A stretch of 64,000 bases of DNA from Entomortierella parvispora (lineage: Eukaryota > Mortierellomycota > Mortierellomycetes > Mortierellales > Mortierellaceae), in contig OY752141.1 of the NCBI GenBank assembly GCA_963573315.1, positions 1,116,001-1,180,000 of the forward strand, in the 5' to 3' direction. Positions 20,860 to 31,216 of this stretch are shown here, piece by piece. A program made the position numbers and the translations under genes. Each line of letters starts with the position of its first letter. Positions within the stretch are counted from its first letter, which is position 1. The notes beneath the pieces are model-generated. The model did not search any database, had not been told where the DNA came from, and saw only the letters and a list, made by a program, of their open reading frames with translations.

Positions 20860-23800
20860 ATGATTGTATCCACCGATCAAACTAACTCCTGTTCCCGAAA
20901 GCCCTCAGGCAGCTATCTCGGCCGAAGCACCACTTTCAAGGCTGTCTCGGGTTCTTCGTGGCCCCCAGGAGTGTCTGCCAACACCAAGCAGTCATCGTCT
21001 CTGCATCGCTGTAAGCTATCAAGGTCGTGTAAACAGTATCTTAAACAAAGAGATGCACTAATATACCAGACTTTTTTTCACGGCCAACTTATAGCTGTCG
21101 AGTCCTATATCAAGGAGGACAACGATCTTGAGTTGACTCGGTTACTCGTAGGCAGCTGTGACTCTATCAGGATGTTTAAACACGAAGAGGCTCTGGGAAA
21201 CTGTGCTAGAATCCAAGGGGTTATCTCCAAGGCACTAGGACTGCACCCGGACCCGGCCATGTTCATTGTCAGGATGCTAATCGATATTGGGACTCTTGTT
21301 TTCACCCGCAAACTGGAGGTCGAGTTCGAAATGGCCATATCGAAGCTTATCGTGGATGCTTTCAGCTTGCTGGAGGAACAGCAGGGAGTTGGAACGGAGG
21401 AGGTCAAAGTTACTGATGACAATACTCAACTGGAACACAAACCGGATTTCTCCAAGGGAGAGATACAGGACAGCGACCTCATCGACCTCGCCGGCATGAG
21501 CAACTGTGGCTACGCTACTGAAGGGGCTAGATGTGGCAACACCAAGACCGGTAATAATCACTTCCCGTCTGGCCGTTCACCTAATCTCTTGGACGATGAT
21601 GGCGGTTCCGAGGCGCTCAGTTTAATGCCCCTACAGCCCTGCATGCCGAGTCCGAAGATATACGCCTCACTGGAATGCAATAGTCTCCTCCTTGACTCTT
21701 CAGATTCACTGACTGTTCCCACCCAAGCTACTCCCACACAACCCCTCGAGTCACCTGGAGTCGCCTCTGCCAAACTTCCCGATCTTCGCGCCCAAGCTCC
21801 AGATGTCAACATCTGGGAAGACGAACACGCTACTCATGCGCGCCATATATCCCAGGCTACGTCCCACTACATTCAAGGTCGACATCAGGAGATGCTCTTA
21901 AGCGAGATCGAGTCATGGAAGAATCCTATCCCGGTCTATGTTGCCATTCAAGCATTCGGATTGGAAGCTTACCTGACAGATACTATCCCAAAAGGACAAG
22001 TCGGCCAACCTGTTCTTAGCTATGGGCAGTTACTAGTACTGCAGTTATCGAAGCTCGACCTATGGGAGGAAGCGAACTCTCTATTGTCAAGGCTCCCCAA
22101 GACAAACGACATGGCACTTCAAGAAGAACTTCTTTGGATGCTGATCGCCAAGAAAAAGCTCAGAGTTCTCCATGATTTCGTTTCGGAGGACATTGTCATG
22201 TGCGAAAAGGCGCTGGACTTTATTGAAGGTACCCTAAAGGATCGAGCGCCAATTTATAGTGGCTATGAGCGGCAGCAAAAACGTACTTCGATCGCTGTAG
22301 AAGCCGAAGAGTTTGGATGCTGGGGGGACATTGCGAATTGGATGGTCTCTGAAGCCGAAGATAGTCTTCTTGCTGCAGGTACTGGTATTGCTAGTCGAAC
22401 TACGACTTGCGAAACGGTGCATTTGGTGGAGATGGCTCTCAGCTTGATGATGCGTCTGGGAATTGTGGACCTCACAGATCGTTGGCCATGGTTGCGATTC
22501 TTTATCCAGTACTGCCAGGCTGTTACAGTGCTGGAGACTCCATCCGAAGGAGCCACCACCGGCCAAAGATCGGGCAATCTACTGGCCAATGAGGGCTTTG
22601 TTCTGAAGAATACCTGGTCCAGACTCCCACTGGTGATGGATGTCGTTGGCGATGACAAGCTACTTCAAAAGGAGATCATGGTTTATTTTGCCCACAACAA
22701 AAACGATTGGCTAACGGCAGGCTATCTAGCATCCAAGTACAATCTCCAAAAGTCTTTCCAGGCACTCAAGGAGGAGCGTGATCAATTTGCAGGAATTGTC
22801 GATCCGTTGGCTCCTTTGGAAAGCGATGGACACAGCGACAAGTCATCAGATATCGCCTCTTCATCGTCGGAAGATGGAAATGAGGGTCATGTTGATACTC
22901 TGATCGACACGTCGTCGTTCTTCTGTTTCCCTCCAGTTCTCGGTCGTGAAAACAAACAATCCAGGTCATGCAGTAGTCCCAATCCAAAGGTTAGTCTGCA
23001 ACGGAGATACCGTCCGCAAATTGCATTTTGTATTGCAAATTAACACCGGATATACCTTATGTGCACTGTAGATATCGACGGCACCAACAAGTAAAGTCTG
23101 GAGCAAGAGGCAAGACCAAAGACTACCGAAGCAAAATCTTGAAATATCATCAAGGGCGACTCAACCAGCAAAAGATAACATAGAGGTAGCTCGTTGCTTT
23201 TTCACCAACACGGATTGCGAGACTCATCATTATGATACGTTTCTTCAACTTACAGGTCTTCTCTGTTCATTAGCTACAAGTATCGAGTCCGTCCAGTGTC
23301 GCTCCTGAGAATTCATGGGAGACAGAGCGACTAGAACATGCAGGGCAAATGCGGCAAATTGTGTGCGCCAGCAAGCTTGTACTTCCATCTCTTGAGAAAC
23401 AAGTATACCTGCCGACTCCGTTATACTCGTTACCGACGAAAACCAAAGTCGTCTTTGTGAACCGTCAGTCTCAGCTGAACACTCTCAAAAGGTCGCTTCA
23501 TCGATCATATGTTGTTGGAATTGACTCGGAGTGGTTGTCAAGAGGTCGGATGAGTGGTAGAACGGCTCTTCTCAAATTGGCGTGCGACTTTGACGACACC
23601 ACATATTTGGTCGATTGTTTACCTTGCACCGACATCAAGCCCAGTGATCTGTCCGTCCTTCTAGCGAATTTCTTTGTTGACCGTTCTGTCCGCAAGATTG
23701 GTAGGTCCTTATTGCAGCACCCAGAGGAGCAGTTTTCTTACGTGTTCCTGGTCAAGATGCTCACGATTCAGCTTGTTTTCCCTTGCACTCACTCTATAGC

Positions 23801-24301
23801 CTATGATTGGGATCTTGGAAGGACTAAACTTGAGGGGACCTTTCCTCTGCTAAAAGAGAAATGGAATCAGCCCGACAACTTTTTGGACCTTCGATACGTG
23901 TGGTACCATCCCAGCTGCAAGTCTATCAAATCGAATGTCGTTGATCTCGACAAGGTTCAGGTAATGGAGCAACTTGTCACTATAGACCGCTGGTCAACGA
24001 CCCCAAGCATCCCAGAGATGGAGAAGACCTTTCACGGAGGTGCTTCGGGCATGTTACGCAAGTTTTTCAAGCGAAAACTGAACATCAAACTCAAGAACTC
24101 GAACTGGGAGGCTCGACCAGTGCGACCGGAGCAGCGCCTTTACGCTGGTAAGAATGAAGGATCTTCAGAAAGATTGAACTTTTGAGCTTTGGCACCTTAA
24201 AAAAAACATCCTCTTATCTCTTTGTTCTGACTTTCTTAGCCATGACAGCAAGATGTCTCTTGGACCTCTATTCAATCTTTGACAAGTCAGAACGGATCTG
24301 A
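20860..24301 (+). CDS. MUT-7/EXD3-like protein with DEDD 3'-5' exonuclease domain
   Basis: Six exons: 20860-21010, 21095-22989, 23072-23185, 23274-23700, 23800-24147 and 24240-24301 (about 998 aa). The first intron (GTAAGC...TTATAG) contains no stop, so it could also be retained. Residues 30-700 are a helical region like the N-terminal domain of MUT-7/EXD3. The exonuclease domain starts with KVVFVNRQSQL and motif I (VVGID804SE806W), then a motif II-like KIAYDWDLGRTKL. It ends with LSNWE-like NSNWEARPVRPEQRLYAAMTARCLLDLY. In active DEDDy enzymes the motif III block reads YxxxD; here the Asp position is Thr. Mut7-C, the extra domain of animal EXD3, is absent. C. elegans MUT-7 works in RNA interference and transposon silencing; a related role here is inference. 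Confidence 0.8.
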
Positions 24302-24522
24302 TGAATCGTTGCCTCGATAGCCGGTATTCAACCCATTAGCGTAGTATATACCATAGTCATTCCATAGCCTCGAAGCGTCTGTTTTAACAGGGATCAAGAG
24401 GTACTAGGCCTCCCTTTTTTTGACCTGAACGCAAGATTTTTGGTATTTACGTTGCTTTTTATTTTCTTTTATTATATGTCGACCGATCAAATCAACACTT
24501 GCTGAGCCGGTTCGGTGTAGAT

Positions 24523-27123
24523 TTAACCCTCCACAGAGGTCGAGTTGGCCTTGTGCTTGGGGTCAAAGCGGAAGGCCTCAGGAGCAGGTCCCAAGATCAT
24601 ATTACTGAGTTTGATCCAGTCGGCCACATCCGACGAGGACATCAAGGTTTCGAGGTCGTTACGTCCCACAAAGGCAGGTGGACGATCGTTGATCTTTTGA
24701 GGGACGACCTCCAAGAGACCCACGGGGACATAGCGATGCAAAAAGCTCTGCCACTCCAACAAGAATCGACGGGTTTGGTTCACACCCTGGGTATCCGATC
24801 CCCAATGCTCCAGTCCAAAATCGCAAAACTGCTTCATCATATCGAAACGCTCTCCTGACGAGATATCCCAATCCCGGTTTGACTTGATCTCCTCAAAGAT
24901 CCAGGGCTTTACCAAGGCACCACGGCCAATCATGCATCCATCCACTTTGTGCTCGTTCATATGGGTGTAGTAATCAGAAGGTCCCAAGATGTCACCATTT
25001 CCAAAAAGAGGCATATAGTCGTCTGTTCCAGGTACTCCTCTGTTTGTCAACGCGCACTCCTTGATGTAATCCCAGTTGGCCAATTTTGTGTAGCGTTGTT
25101 GGCGAGAGCGTCCGTGCAAAGTACCGAGCGCAGCTCCAACGTCGTGGAACATGGGGGTCCATGTGGTAGCAATGGGTTTCTTGTCCAAAACACCCATGCG
25201 GTACTTGACCGTCACGGGCACATCCAGGACCGACTTCATACCAGCAATGATGCGCTTCACCTTGCCTCCAGAGTTCATCAGACCGCTTCCAGATCCCTAT
25301 TTCATAGTAATAAAAGGTTAACATTGGATCCTTTCCACAAACTGTCCTTGATCCACTTCCTATTCTCCACTCATTGAATATCGGGTCGCATTTCGCTGGT
25401 ATATCTTTCCAACTTACAGCATTGTAGACGAGGTCGATTGGGCAGCCCATGTTCAGGTCCACAAAATCCACGTTCACGGTCTGGTTAATGACATCGCAAG
25501 CTCTGATGACCACATCGACCTTGTTGCCAGTCAGTTGAACTCCAAACAAGTCCTCACTCTTGTGACGCTTCAAGAGTGCAACCTCGGCCTTTTGTCCTTG
25601 AACCAAGTTGGAGGCCATGGCCATCTCTCCACAAGTAATGTCGACACCATATCCTTTGCAAATACGACGGAAGGGCAAGTTGCCCACAGTCGTCAGTGGG
25701 GCCAAATAGGTTTTTCCTCTGAAATCAATCCTCTTCTTTTCAACCGATCGAAGAGGAACATCGGGCGTATCCGCGTGTGAGACCTCCTCCATTGCTGTGG
25801 CTGTGGTTGATGCTGATGCTGATGATGACGATGCCTTGAGGGGTTTAATATCTCTTGTGGCAAACTCTTCTGACTCGTCCTGTGCAACTGCAGCTTCGCC
25901 TTCTGAGGATGCTTTGACTGCCTCGGTTTCAGCCTTTTGCGCTTTTGATACTGGTGCACTTTCCGCAATGTCCTTGGCCATAGCCTTCAAGTATTCCTCT
26001 GATCTCTTGAAATCAAACTAAATGTGGGAAGAAGTGGGCAATGACGGAAACGTTTTTGTTGGACGACAGAGGTTCATGGGTCAGTCAAGGTCACACTGCA
26101 TTCTGTATATACGCTTATCAAGCGTACAAAAAGCCTTTGCCTCTGCATACCTTGTAGCTTCGAAGCTTGATGGTCAGTTCATGAGGGAACTGGTTCAAGG
26201 TCTGAGGTTCAACTCGGGCCATCTTTTCCTCGTCCCGAATGAGCTTTCCTTCTGCATCCATATGTGCTCCCAAGTATCTGCACTTGTATCCGTAGTGGCA
26301 TCTAGGAGAGGCAAAACCAATAAAGGAGTGAAAGAGATACCATCAGCATCCATGAAATGTGTGCCTACAGACTTCCTGATGTCATCCACCGCGTATTGTC
26401 AATCCTGGCACATACTCTCCATAGATATCAAAGTTAACGCAACGGTCCCCAAGATCCTTGTCCTTGTGCTCCAAGTAGTACTTGATGTCATGGTTAAACT
26501 TGCAGCTATCAAATATACAAAAAAGAAAGAAGTAGGTCAGTGGGTTACTTTCTTCCTTTTGTCATTGCTGCTTGTGATTGAGGTTGTTTGTTTGTTTGTT
26601 ACCTGTCACCATGTTCACACTCGTTTCCCTTGGCGATCTTGAAGCAAATCTCGACCGCATCTCCCACACGGCGCGTCACAACACGATCCTGGTTTTGACC
26701 GCCACGCTTCTTCCTATTGTTCTTGACATGTTTCTATCAACGTAAAAGATTATTTCCCGACAATGCAATGTTAGAGAGAGTTGCAAAAAAAAAAAAAAGG
26801 AGAGAGAATAGTGATTCTTATGTTTCTCGAAATAAGGAATAAAGTACCTGGTCGCGATCCCGCTTGTTGTTCTCGTTCTTGCCAGCCTGCTGTCCATCCT
26901 CGACTTCGACGCGACCCTGATCGCCCGCCGATTCAATGGCTTCGCTCAAATGAGACAGGGACTCGTCTGCATGAGCAGCTTTTGGAACGAGGTACTGAGC
27001 TTTGATGGGAGTAATGCCTTTTGTCCAGCCTTCCGCGTTCGTGGTCTGAGGAGTCGACACTGAAGACGAAGCAGCTGAAGTGTCCTCGGAAGGTGCAGCC
27101 ACAGGGGGAATGGTGGTGTCCAT
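24523..27123 (-). CDS. DUS3: tRNA-dihydrouridine(47) synthase (DUS3)
   Basis: Six exons on the minus strand: 27123-26848, 26733-26603, 26505-26416, 26301-26151, 26017-25418 and 25296-24523, 673 aa in consistent phase. After a disordered N-terminus come two CCCH zinc fingers (C[18 protein letters not shown] and [22 protein letters not shown]). The FMN-binding TIM barrel starts at [18 protein letters not shown] and carries the catalytic-Cys motif [14 protein letters not shown], then [32 protein letters not shown] and GRGALVKPW. The C-terminal [19 protein letters not shown] block is diagnostic for DUS3. The enzyme reduces U47 in tRNA variable loops using NADPH. The family's KGGGCALM segment reads AGSGSGLM here. 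The 3' end converges with the MUT-7-like gene, 221 bp apart. Confidence 0.93.
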
Positions 27124-27429
27124 TGCTTTCTTGTTGCTTTTGTTGGTTTCCAGTGAATGAGGGCCACAGAAAAAAAAAAAAAAAAAAGAAAAATACTTGT
27201 AGGACACATTGAACGTTCATGAATGGATCCGCAGTCACTTGCGTGTATACCCTTAATGAGATCTCGGACACCCGTTCTCCAAGGCGCGTTCAATGGCCCA
27301 GACGTGCGCGCGCTTTGTTTCATCCCAAAAAGTCCACTCCTCTCCTCGTCCGCTAGTGTCAACGAACAACGGAATGGATGTGTATGGTGTATGTTTTATT
27401 GATTGCTACAGGTGAGTTTTGATACATGT

Positions 27430-28912
27430 TTAGTTGTTGGCACCGGCCATGAAGGGGCACTTGGTTCCAGCCTCGGTCGTGGCAGCAACCTCTCCGTTCT
27501 CGTCCGTTCTGTTCTTGGCGAGCTGCTTCATGAGGATGTTGGCGTCGTAAAAAGTTTCGAGCTAAGAAAGGGCGTTAAAGAAAAAAAAAAAAAAAAAAAA
27601 AAAAAAGAGAGATGTAAGTTGTTCAATCCCAACCAACAAAATCAAAAATACAATTCATGAAAATGGCGCTAATGGTCCGAGGTATGTCAACAACGGTAGC
27701 AATTGATCGACGGAAAGAAACAATGGGAAGGAAAAAAAAGTCGTTTTTGGGCTCTGAAACGGGAACCGGGGACAAAAAACAGCATCTCAGGAACAAAGGT
27801 GTGCTTCTTCGGAACTCCGGAGATGGGGATGAGCACAAAATCGTGCAAGCCTTCCTTTCTTCTCTCTCTCTCACTCACACACACACACTCTCTCTCTTCT
27901 TTTTTTGTCCTTTACCTCTTCGATCTCAAACTTCTCGTTGACCTTGGCAACGGTGACACCGACGGACTCGACAACCTCATTGCTGGCTGCAGCCTGCAAC
28001 TTTTTGCCGTTTCCAAGCTTGACAGACAAATCGCCAGTCATCTTTCCCCAATGGCTAAAAGAGCAAAGAAAGCAAAAAAAAAAAAAAAAAAGAGAGAGCG
28101 ATATTAGGGTTCCAATACCGTTCTTCCAATGGGTTCACATGGTGAAAGGCAAGTGGATCTCGTTTTTTGACCATCCTTTGGAACATACCGCCACTTGAAG
28201 ACAACGACTGGGGGACCAGAGTACACCTCGAGAACCTCCCATGAGAAAGTACCGATGGCACGCTTGAACAGCTTGTGAGAGTCCGAGAAGTCAGACTCGC
28301 TCGCCTTGTACAATTCGCTATCGCCGATCAAGGCGTTGTAGGTTCCGATCTGGAGCATCTCATCGACCGTGTTCCATCCCAGTCCATTGACCGAAAACCG
28401 GTACTTGTCCTTGTTGATGGTGCGGATCTGATCCGCACGCAACTTGTACGACATTTCCTTCTCCCAGTTCTAAAATTGATTTCACAAAACAGATGATAAC
28501 TGTCAGCAATTGGGACAAAGATCGTTGTGTATATATTCTACAGAGTGTTTACCTTGACGAGGTTGGAAACCAACCAGGGAAGGGAACCCTCTTCGTGGTT
28601 TCTAGTCTTTTCTGTAAACGAGTATTGTCCATGAGCAGAACAAACGAACGTGGAGACGAGAGTGAAAGGACAATTGAGTTAGTTGGGTTTGATTCTCTTT
28701 CCAAAAACAACATGGACATGGAGACATGGACAGGGAGGAGCAACCCGATCGATCTTCAGGGGAAAGGAAGAATGACAATGGAGTCGAGGAAACGTACCTC
28801 TCTCAAAGGCAGCGTTGACCTTGTTGTAATCGGGAACGCGTCCATAGCGCCACTCGTGCTCGGTATCACCGAGGACGGCGTTGGGGTTGGTCATAAAGTC
28901 GGGCAGAGCCAT
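27430..28912 (-). CDS. Pathogen-related-protein-like (NTF2/SnoaL-like fold) protein
   Basis: Five exons on the minus strand: 28912-28798, 28611-28553, 28469-28189, 28054-27916 and 27561-27430, 241 aa with all phases matching. The protein resembles the plant pathogen-related protein family (barley type): MALPDFMTNPNAVLGD, a duplicated-looking DKYRFSVNGLGWNTVDEMLQIGTYNAL block, SWEVLEVYSGPPVVVFKWRHWGKMTG, and VTVAKVNEKFEIEELETFYD. The last part is typical of SnoaL/NTF2-like cone folds that bind small hydrophobic ligands. The C-terminus ends KCPFMAGANN. No signal peptide, so cytosolic. Catalytic activity is unknown in the family. Introns 3 and 4 contain long T tracts next to their acceptors. Confidence 0.85.
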
Positions 28913-30607
28913 TATTGTTGTAGTGAGTGGAGAGTGGAGGGGAGATTGAGGTGAGTGAAGGGCTGAAAGGAAAGAGAAAAAAGGAAGAGAGAGAATCTTC
29001 GCGTCCTGAAGAAATTGACTGCGGTATTTATGTGGGAAAACTTCCCATGTGCCTTCCTCCTCCTTAGCCCAGTCCGAATGCTCAAAGCCCGAAGAGCAGC
29101 CTCAGATCCGAAGCAGATTGAGTTTTCCGAATGGCCGGAATGCGAAAGGAATGGGATGGATCAGCCCATGTGCAAGAATAGAGGGTTTCTTTGTATTCTT
29201 TCAAGGGTTCTGGTTTTTTTTGTGTCACCTTCGGGGAAGACGCCGCAGACAGGCCCAACGGTCGGTCATTTGTGCATGCATGGCCAGCAATTTCATTTCA
29301 CAGGACGGACAATCAGATAGTGTCAAGAGGATGAAGTCCCATATTATTGTTCCGTTGATTCTGTTGATCTGTATCAATGCTTGTCTCGCTTGCTATGACC
29401 AATCTTAGCAACATGGACATGACAAAAGATCTTTAGGTCATGAACTTGAATGTTAGTTGAACAGGTGGAGGAGCTACCGCCCAAAGGGCTCTCCTCTTCA
29501 CCTTCTCTCTCTCGCCCTTTCCGTGCCTTCCTTGCTCTTGGCACCAATGGTAGTGTACAAAATCGGGCAGTCAGTCCAGAGTTCTTTTTATCCTCATTCT
29601 TTGTGCGGTGTCCTTCCATCATTTTCACATCTGTGGAAGATCGGACACTTCTGATTGTCATCATCCAAGGCTCTCAAAAACAACAAAGAGAAAAAAAAAG
29701 AGTCTGACGTCCAATGAACAAAGTTAGAAGAGTATGGACATCTTCCCTTCAAGTGATTGACATTTTCCTTACTATCACCTAGGCTATCACCATGGAGGCA
29801 ACCATCACGGACATCAGATGAGATTCGACCAAATATTCATTCCTGGCAAAATGTCTTTTTTGGAAAGTCAACCTAGCTTTGCTTACTCCCTAGACTAGCG
29901 TATTTTTTTCACCAACCACCCCGAAAACGGTCGAACAATCTAGGGGGGATATGATAGTCCGCGTCTCCTACAGAGGTTAATGCCGTTTTAATGCCGTTTA
30001 TTTCCACGACTTTGTACATCATGGGTCTGAGGGCATTTGTGTGTGAGAATTTTGGTCGATGACTTGGGTACTTGAGTAAGGGGAGGTCGGCCCACAAACA
30101 AACACTGTCCCTCGGACCGGTCAACAAATAGACAAATTACAAGCAGAGGTCAAAAATACAAGAAAAAAAAAAAACAAGGCAAAGGCAAAGCGAGGGCAAA
30201 GCCAAGGCAAAACTAAGATAAAGCTAGCTATGGGCAACGTCTCATTTCCAACGACAACAAGTCTTGTCCTATCCTTTGACCGATCTTTGAAACCGCTCCA
30301 AACAAGGCAAAAGGCAAAGGCACAGGCAAAGCACAAACACGGCGAAGTAAAAAAGTTGGAGACCACAAGGCTGCACAGCGCTAGCATTCACAGAATTCGA
30401 CGCGAGGAGGAGAAAAAACGGACTTTATGACGGACTTCATGAAAAATAAAGTAACAAATGGCAAAGTAAGGAAGAAGACAAAAAAAAAAAGATAAAAGGC
30501 GGGACCGTTTCCCTGATCTACACCTCATCCTCTCCTCGCCCAGCTACAACAAACTCTGCACTACCAAAAACACACCCATCTGTCTTGCAAGGAATTCTTT
30601 ACCCAAG
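28913..30607. other. Long intergenic stretch with a possible 25-codon secreted micro-ORF
   Basis: Mostly non-coding. At 29331-29408 a 25-codon frame has signal-peptide character (IIVPLILLICINACLA followed by CYDQS), but no TATA box or splice donor supports it, so I rate it very low. Between about 30140 and 30350 the + strand carries AAGGCAAAGGCAAAGC-like reiterations, a degenerate low-complexity repeat. The end is the promoter of the metallothionein-like gene. Confidence 0.4.
30491..30499 (+). promoter_or_regulatory. TATA-like box of the metallothionein-like gene
   Basis: GATAAAAGG about 115 bp before the ATG at 30608, followed by C/T-rich sequence (CACCTCATCCTCTCCTCGCCC) and A/C-rich leader. 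Confidence 0.4.
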
Positions 30608-30775
30608 ATGATCAATGTCTCCGAGTCGTCCGAGTCGTCCAAGCCGTCCAAGCCGTCCAAACCAGAAGTTGGCACGAATCAAACAAAATGTGCCGGTTGC
30701 GACAAGACAGGCACCTGCGGAGGTTGTGGAAACTGCAGAACCCACTGCGATTGTAAAAATCGAGGCTCGCGATAG
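30608..30775 (+). CDS. Metallothionein-like Cys-rich protein (55 aa)
   Basis: A 55-codon frame starts at the first ATG after a TATA-like box. Residues 5-19 are a Ser/Lys/Pro linker made of 9-bp repeats (TCGTCCGAG, CCGTCCAAG). Residues 27-51 hold seven Cys in the pattern CxxC-x5-CxxC-xx-C-xxx-C-x-C (KCAGCDKTGTC, GGCGNC, THCDCK) with no aromatic residues. This spacing and composition are those of small metallothioneins, which chelate Cu(I) or Zn(II) in the cytosol. A His lies within the cluster. No signal peptide. It could be Cu- or Zn-specific; the sequence alone does not decide. A longer frame at 30615-30797 overlaps in another register and is Arg/Ser/Pro repeat noise. Confidence 0.7.
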   Translation: MINVSESSESSKPSKPSKPEVGTNQTKCAGCDKTGTCGGCGNCRTHCDCKNRGSR

Positions 30776-31216
30776 TCATTTACTGGAACAAAGGTAGATG
30801 AGAACCAACTGGATGACCTATTGCTACTCTCAAATCTTGAGAAAACTCACAAACATCCTTCACATTTGCTCACTCTAGCCTGGTCGGAATCACATACTAT
30901 TCCTTGTTCACAATCACAGTGCGGGGTTGTCTGACTTATCCATATTGGCAGGCAGACAATCAGAATAAAGAATAAAGATTCATGTGCTAGAGCCAGGTAA
31001 ACGGTATTTTGGACGGGTAAGTGGTTGAAGATGGGGCGTTTTGTGACCTTGAAACAACGGTCGACCATTCGTGTTTTCTTCAAGTTGTTTTCCTTTTTCA
31101 ATGTGCTTTTCAATTATTATTTTTTACTCTCGAAAATTTCATAAAATAGAGGAGGGACGGCAACAATGTTCACTGAAGGCCGAAAAGACATCCAGGAGAT
31201 TGAATAAAAGAACTAT
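30776..31216. other. Intergenic between the metallothionein-like gene and the repeat protein
   Basis: 3' flanks of two convergent genes. AATAAA-like signals occur at about 30965-30975 and 31204. No gene seen. Confidence 0.5.

Noticed and set aside
30615-30797. 60-codon frame with SRPSRPSRP repeats
   Set aside because: Overlaps the metallothionein-like frame in another register; its repeats are a by-product of the 9-bp linker repeats.
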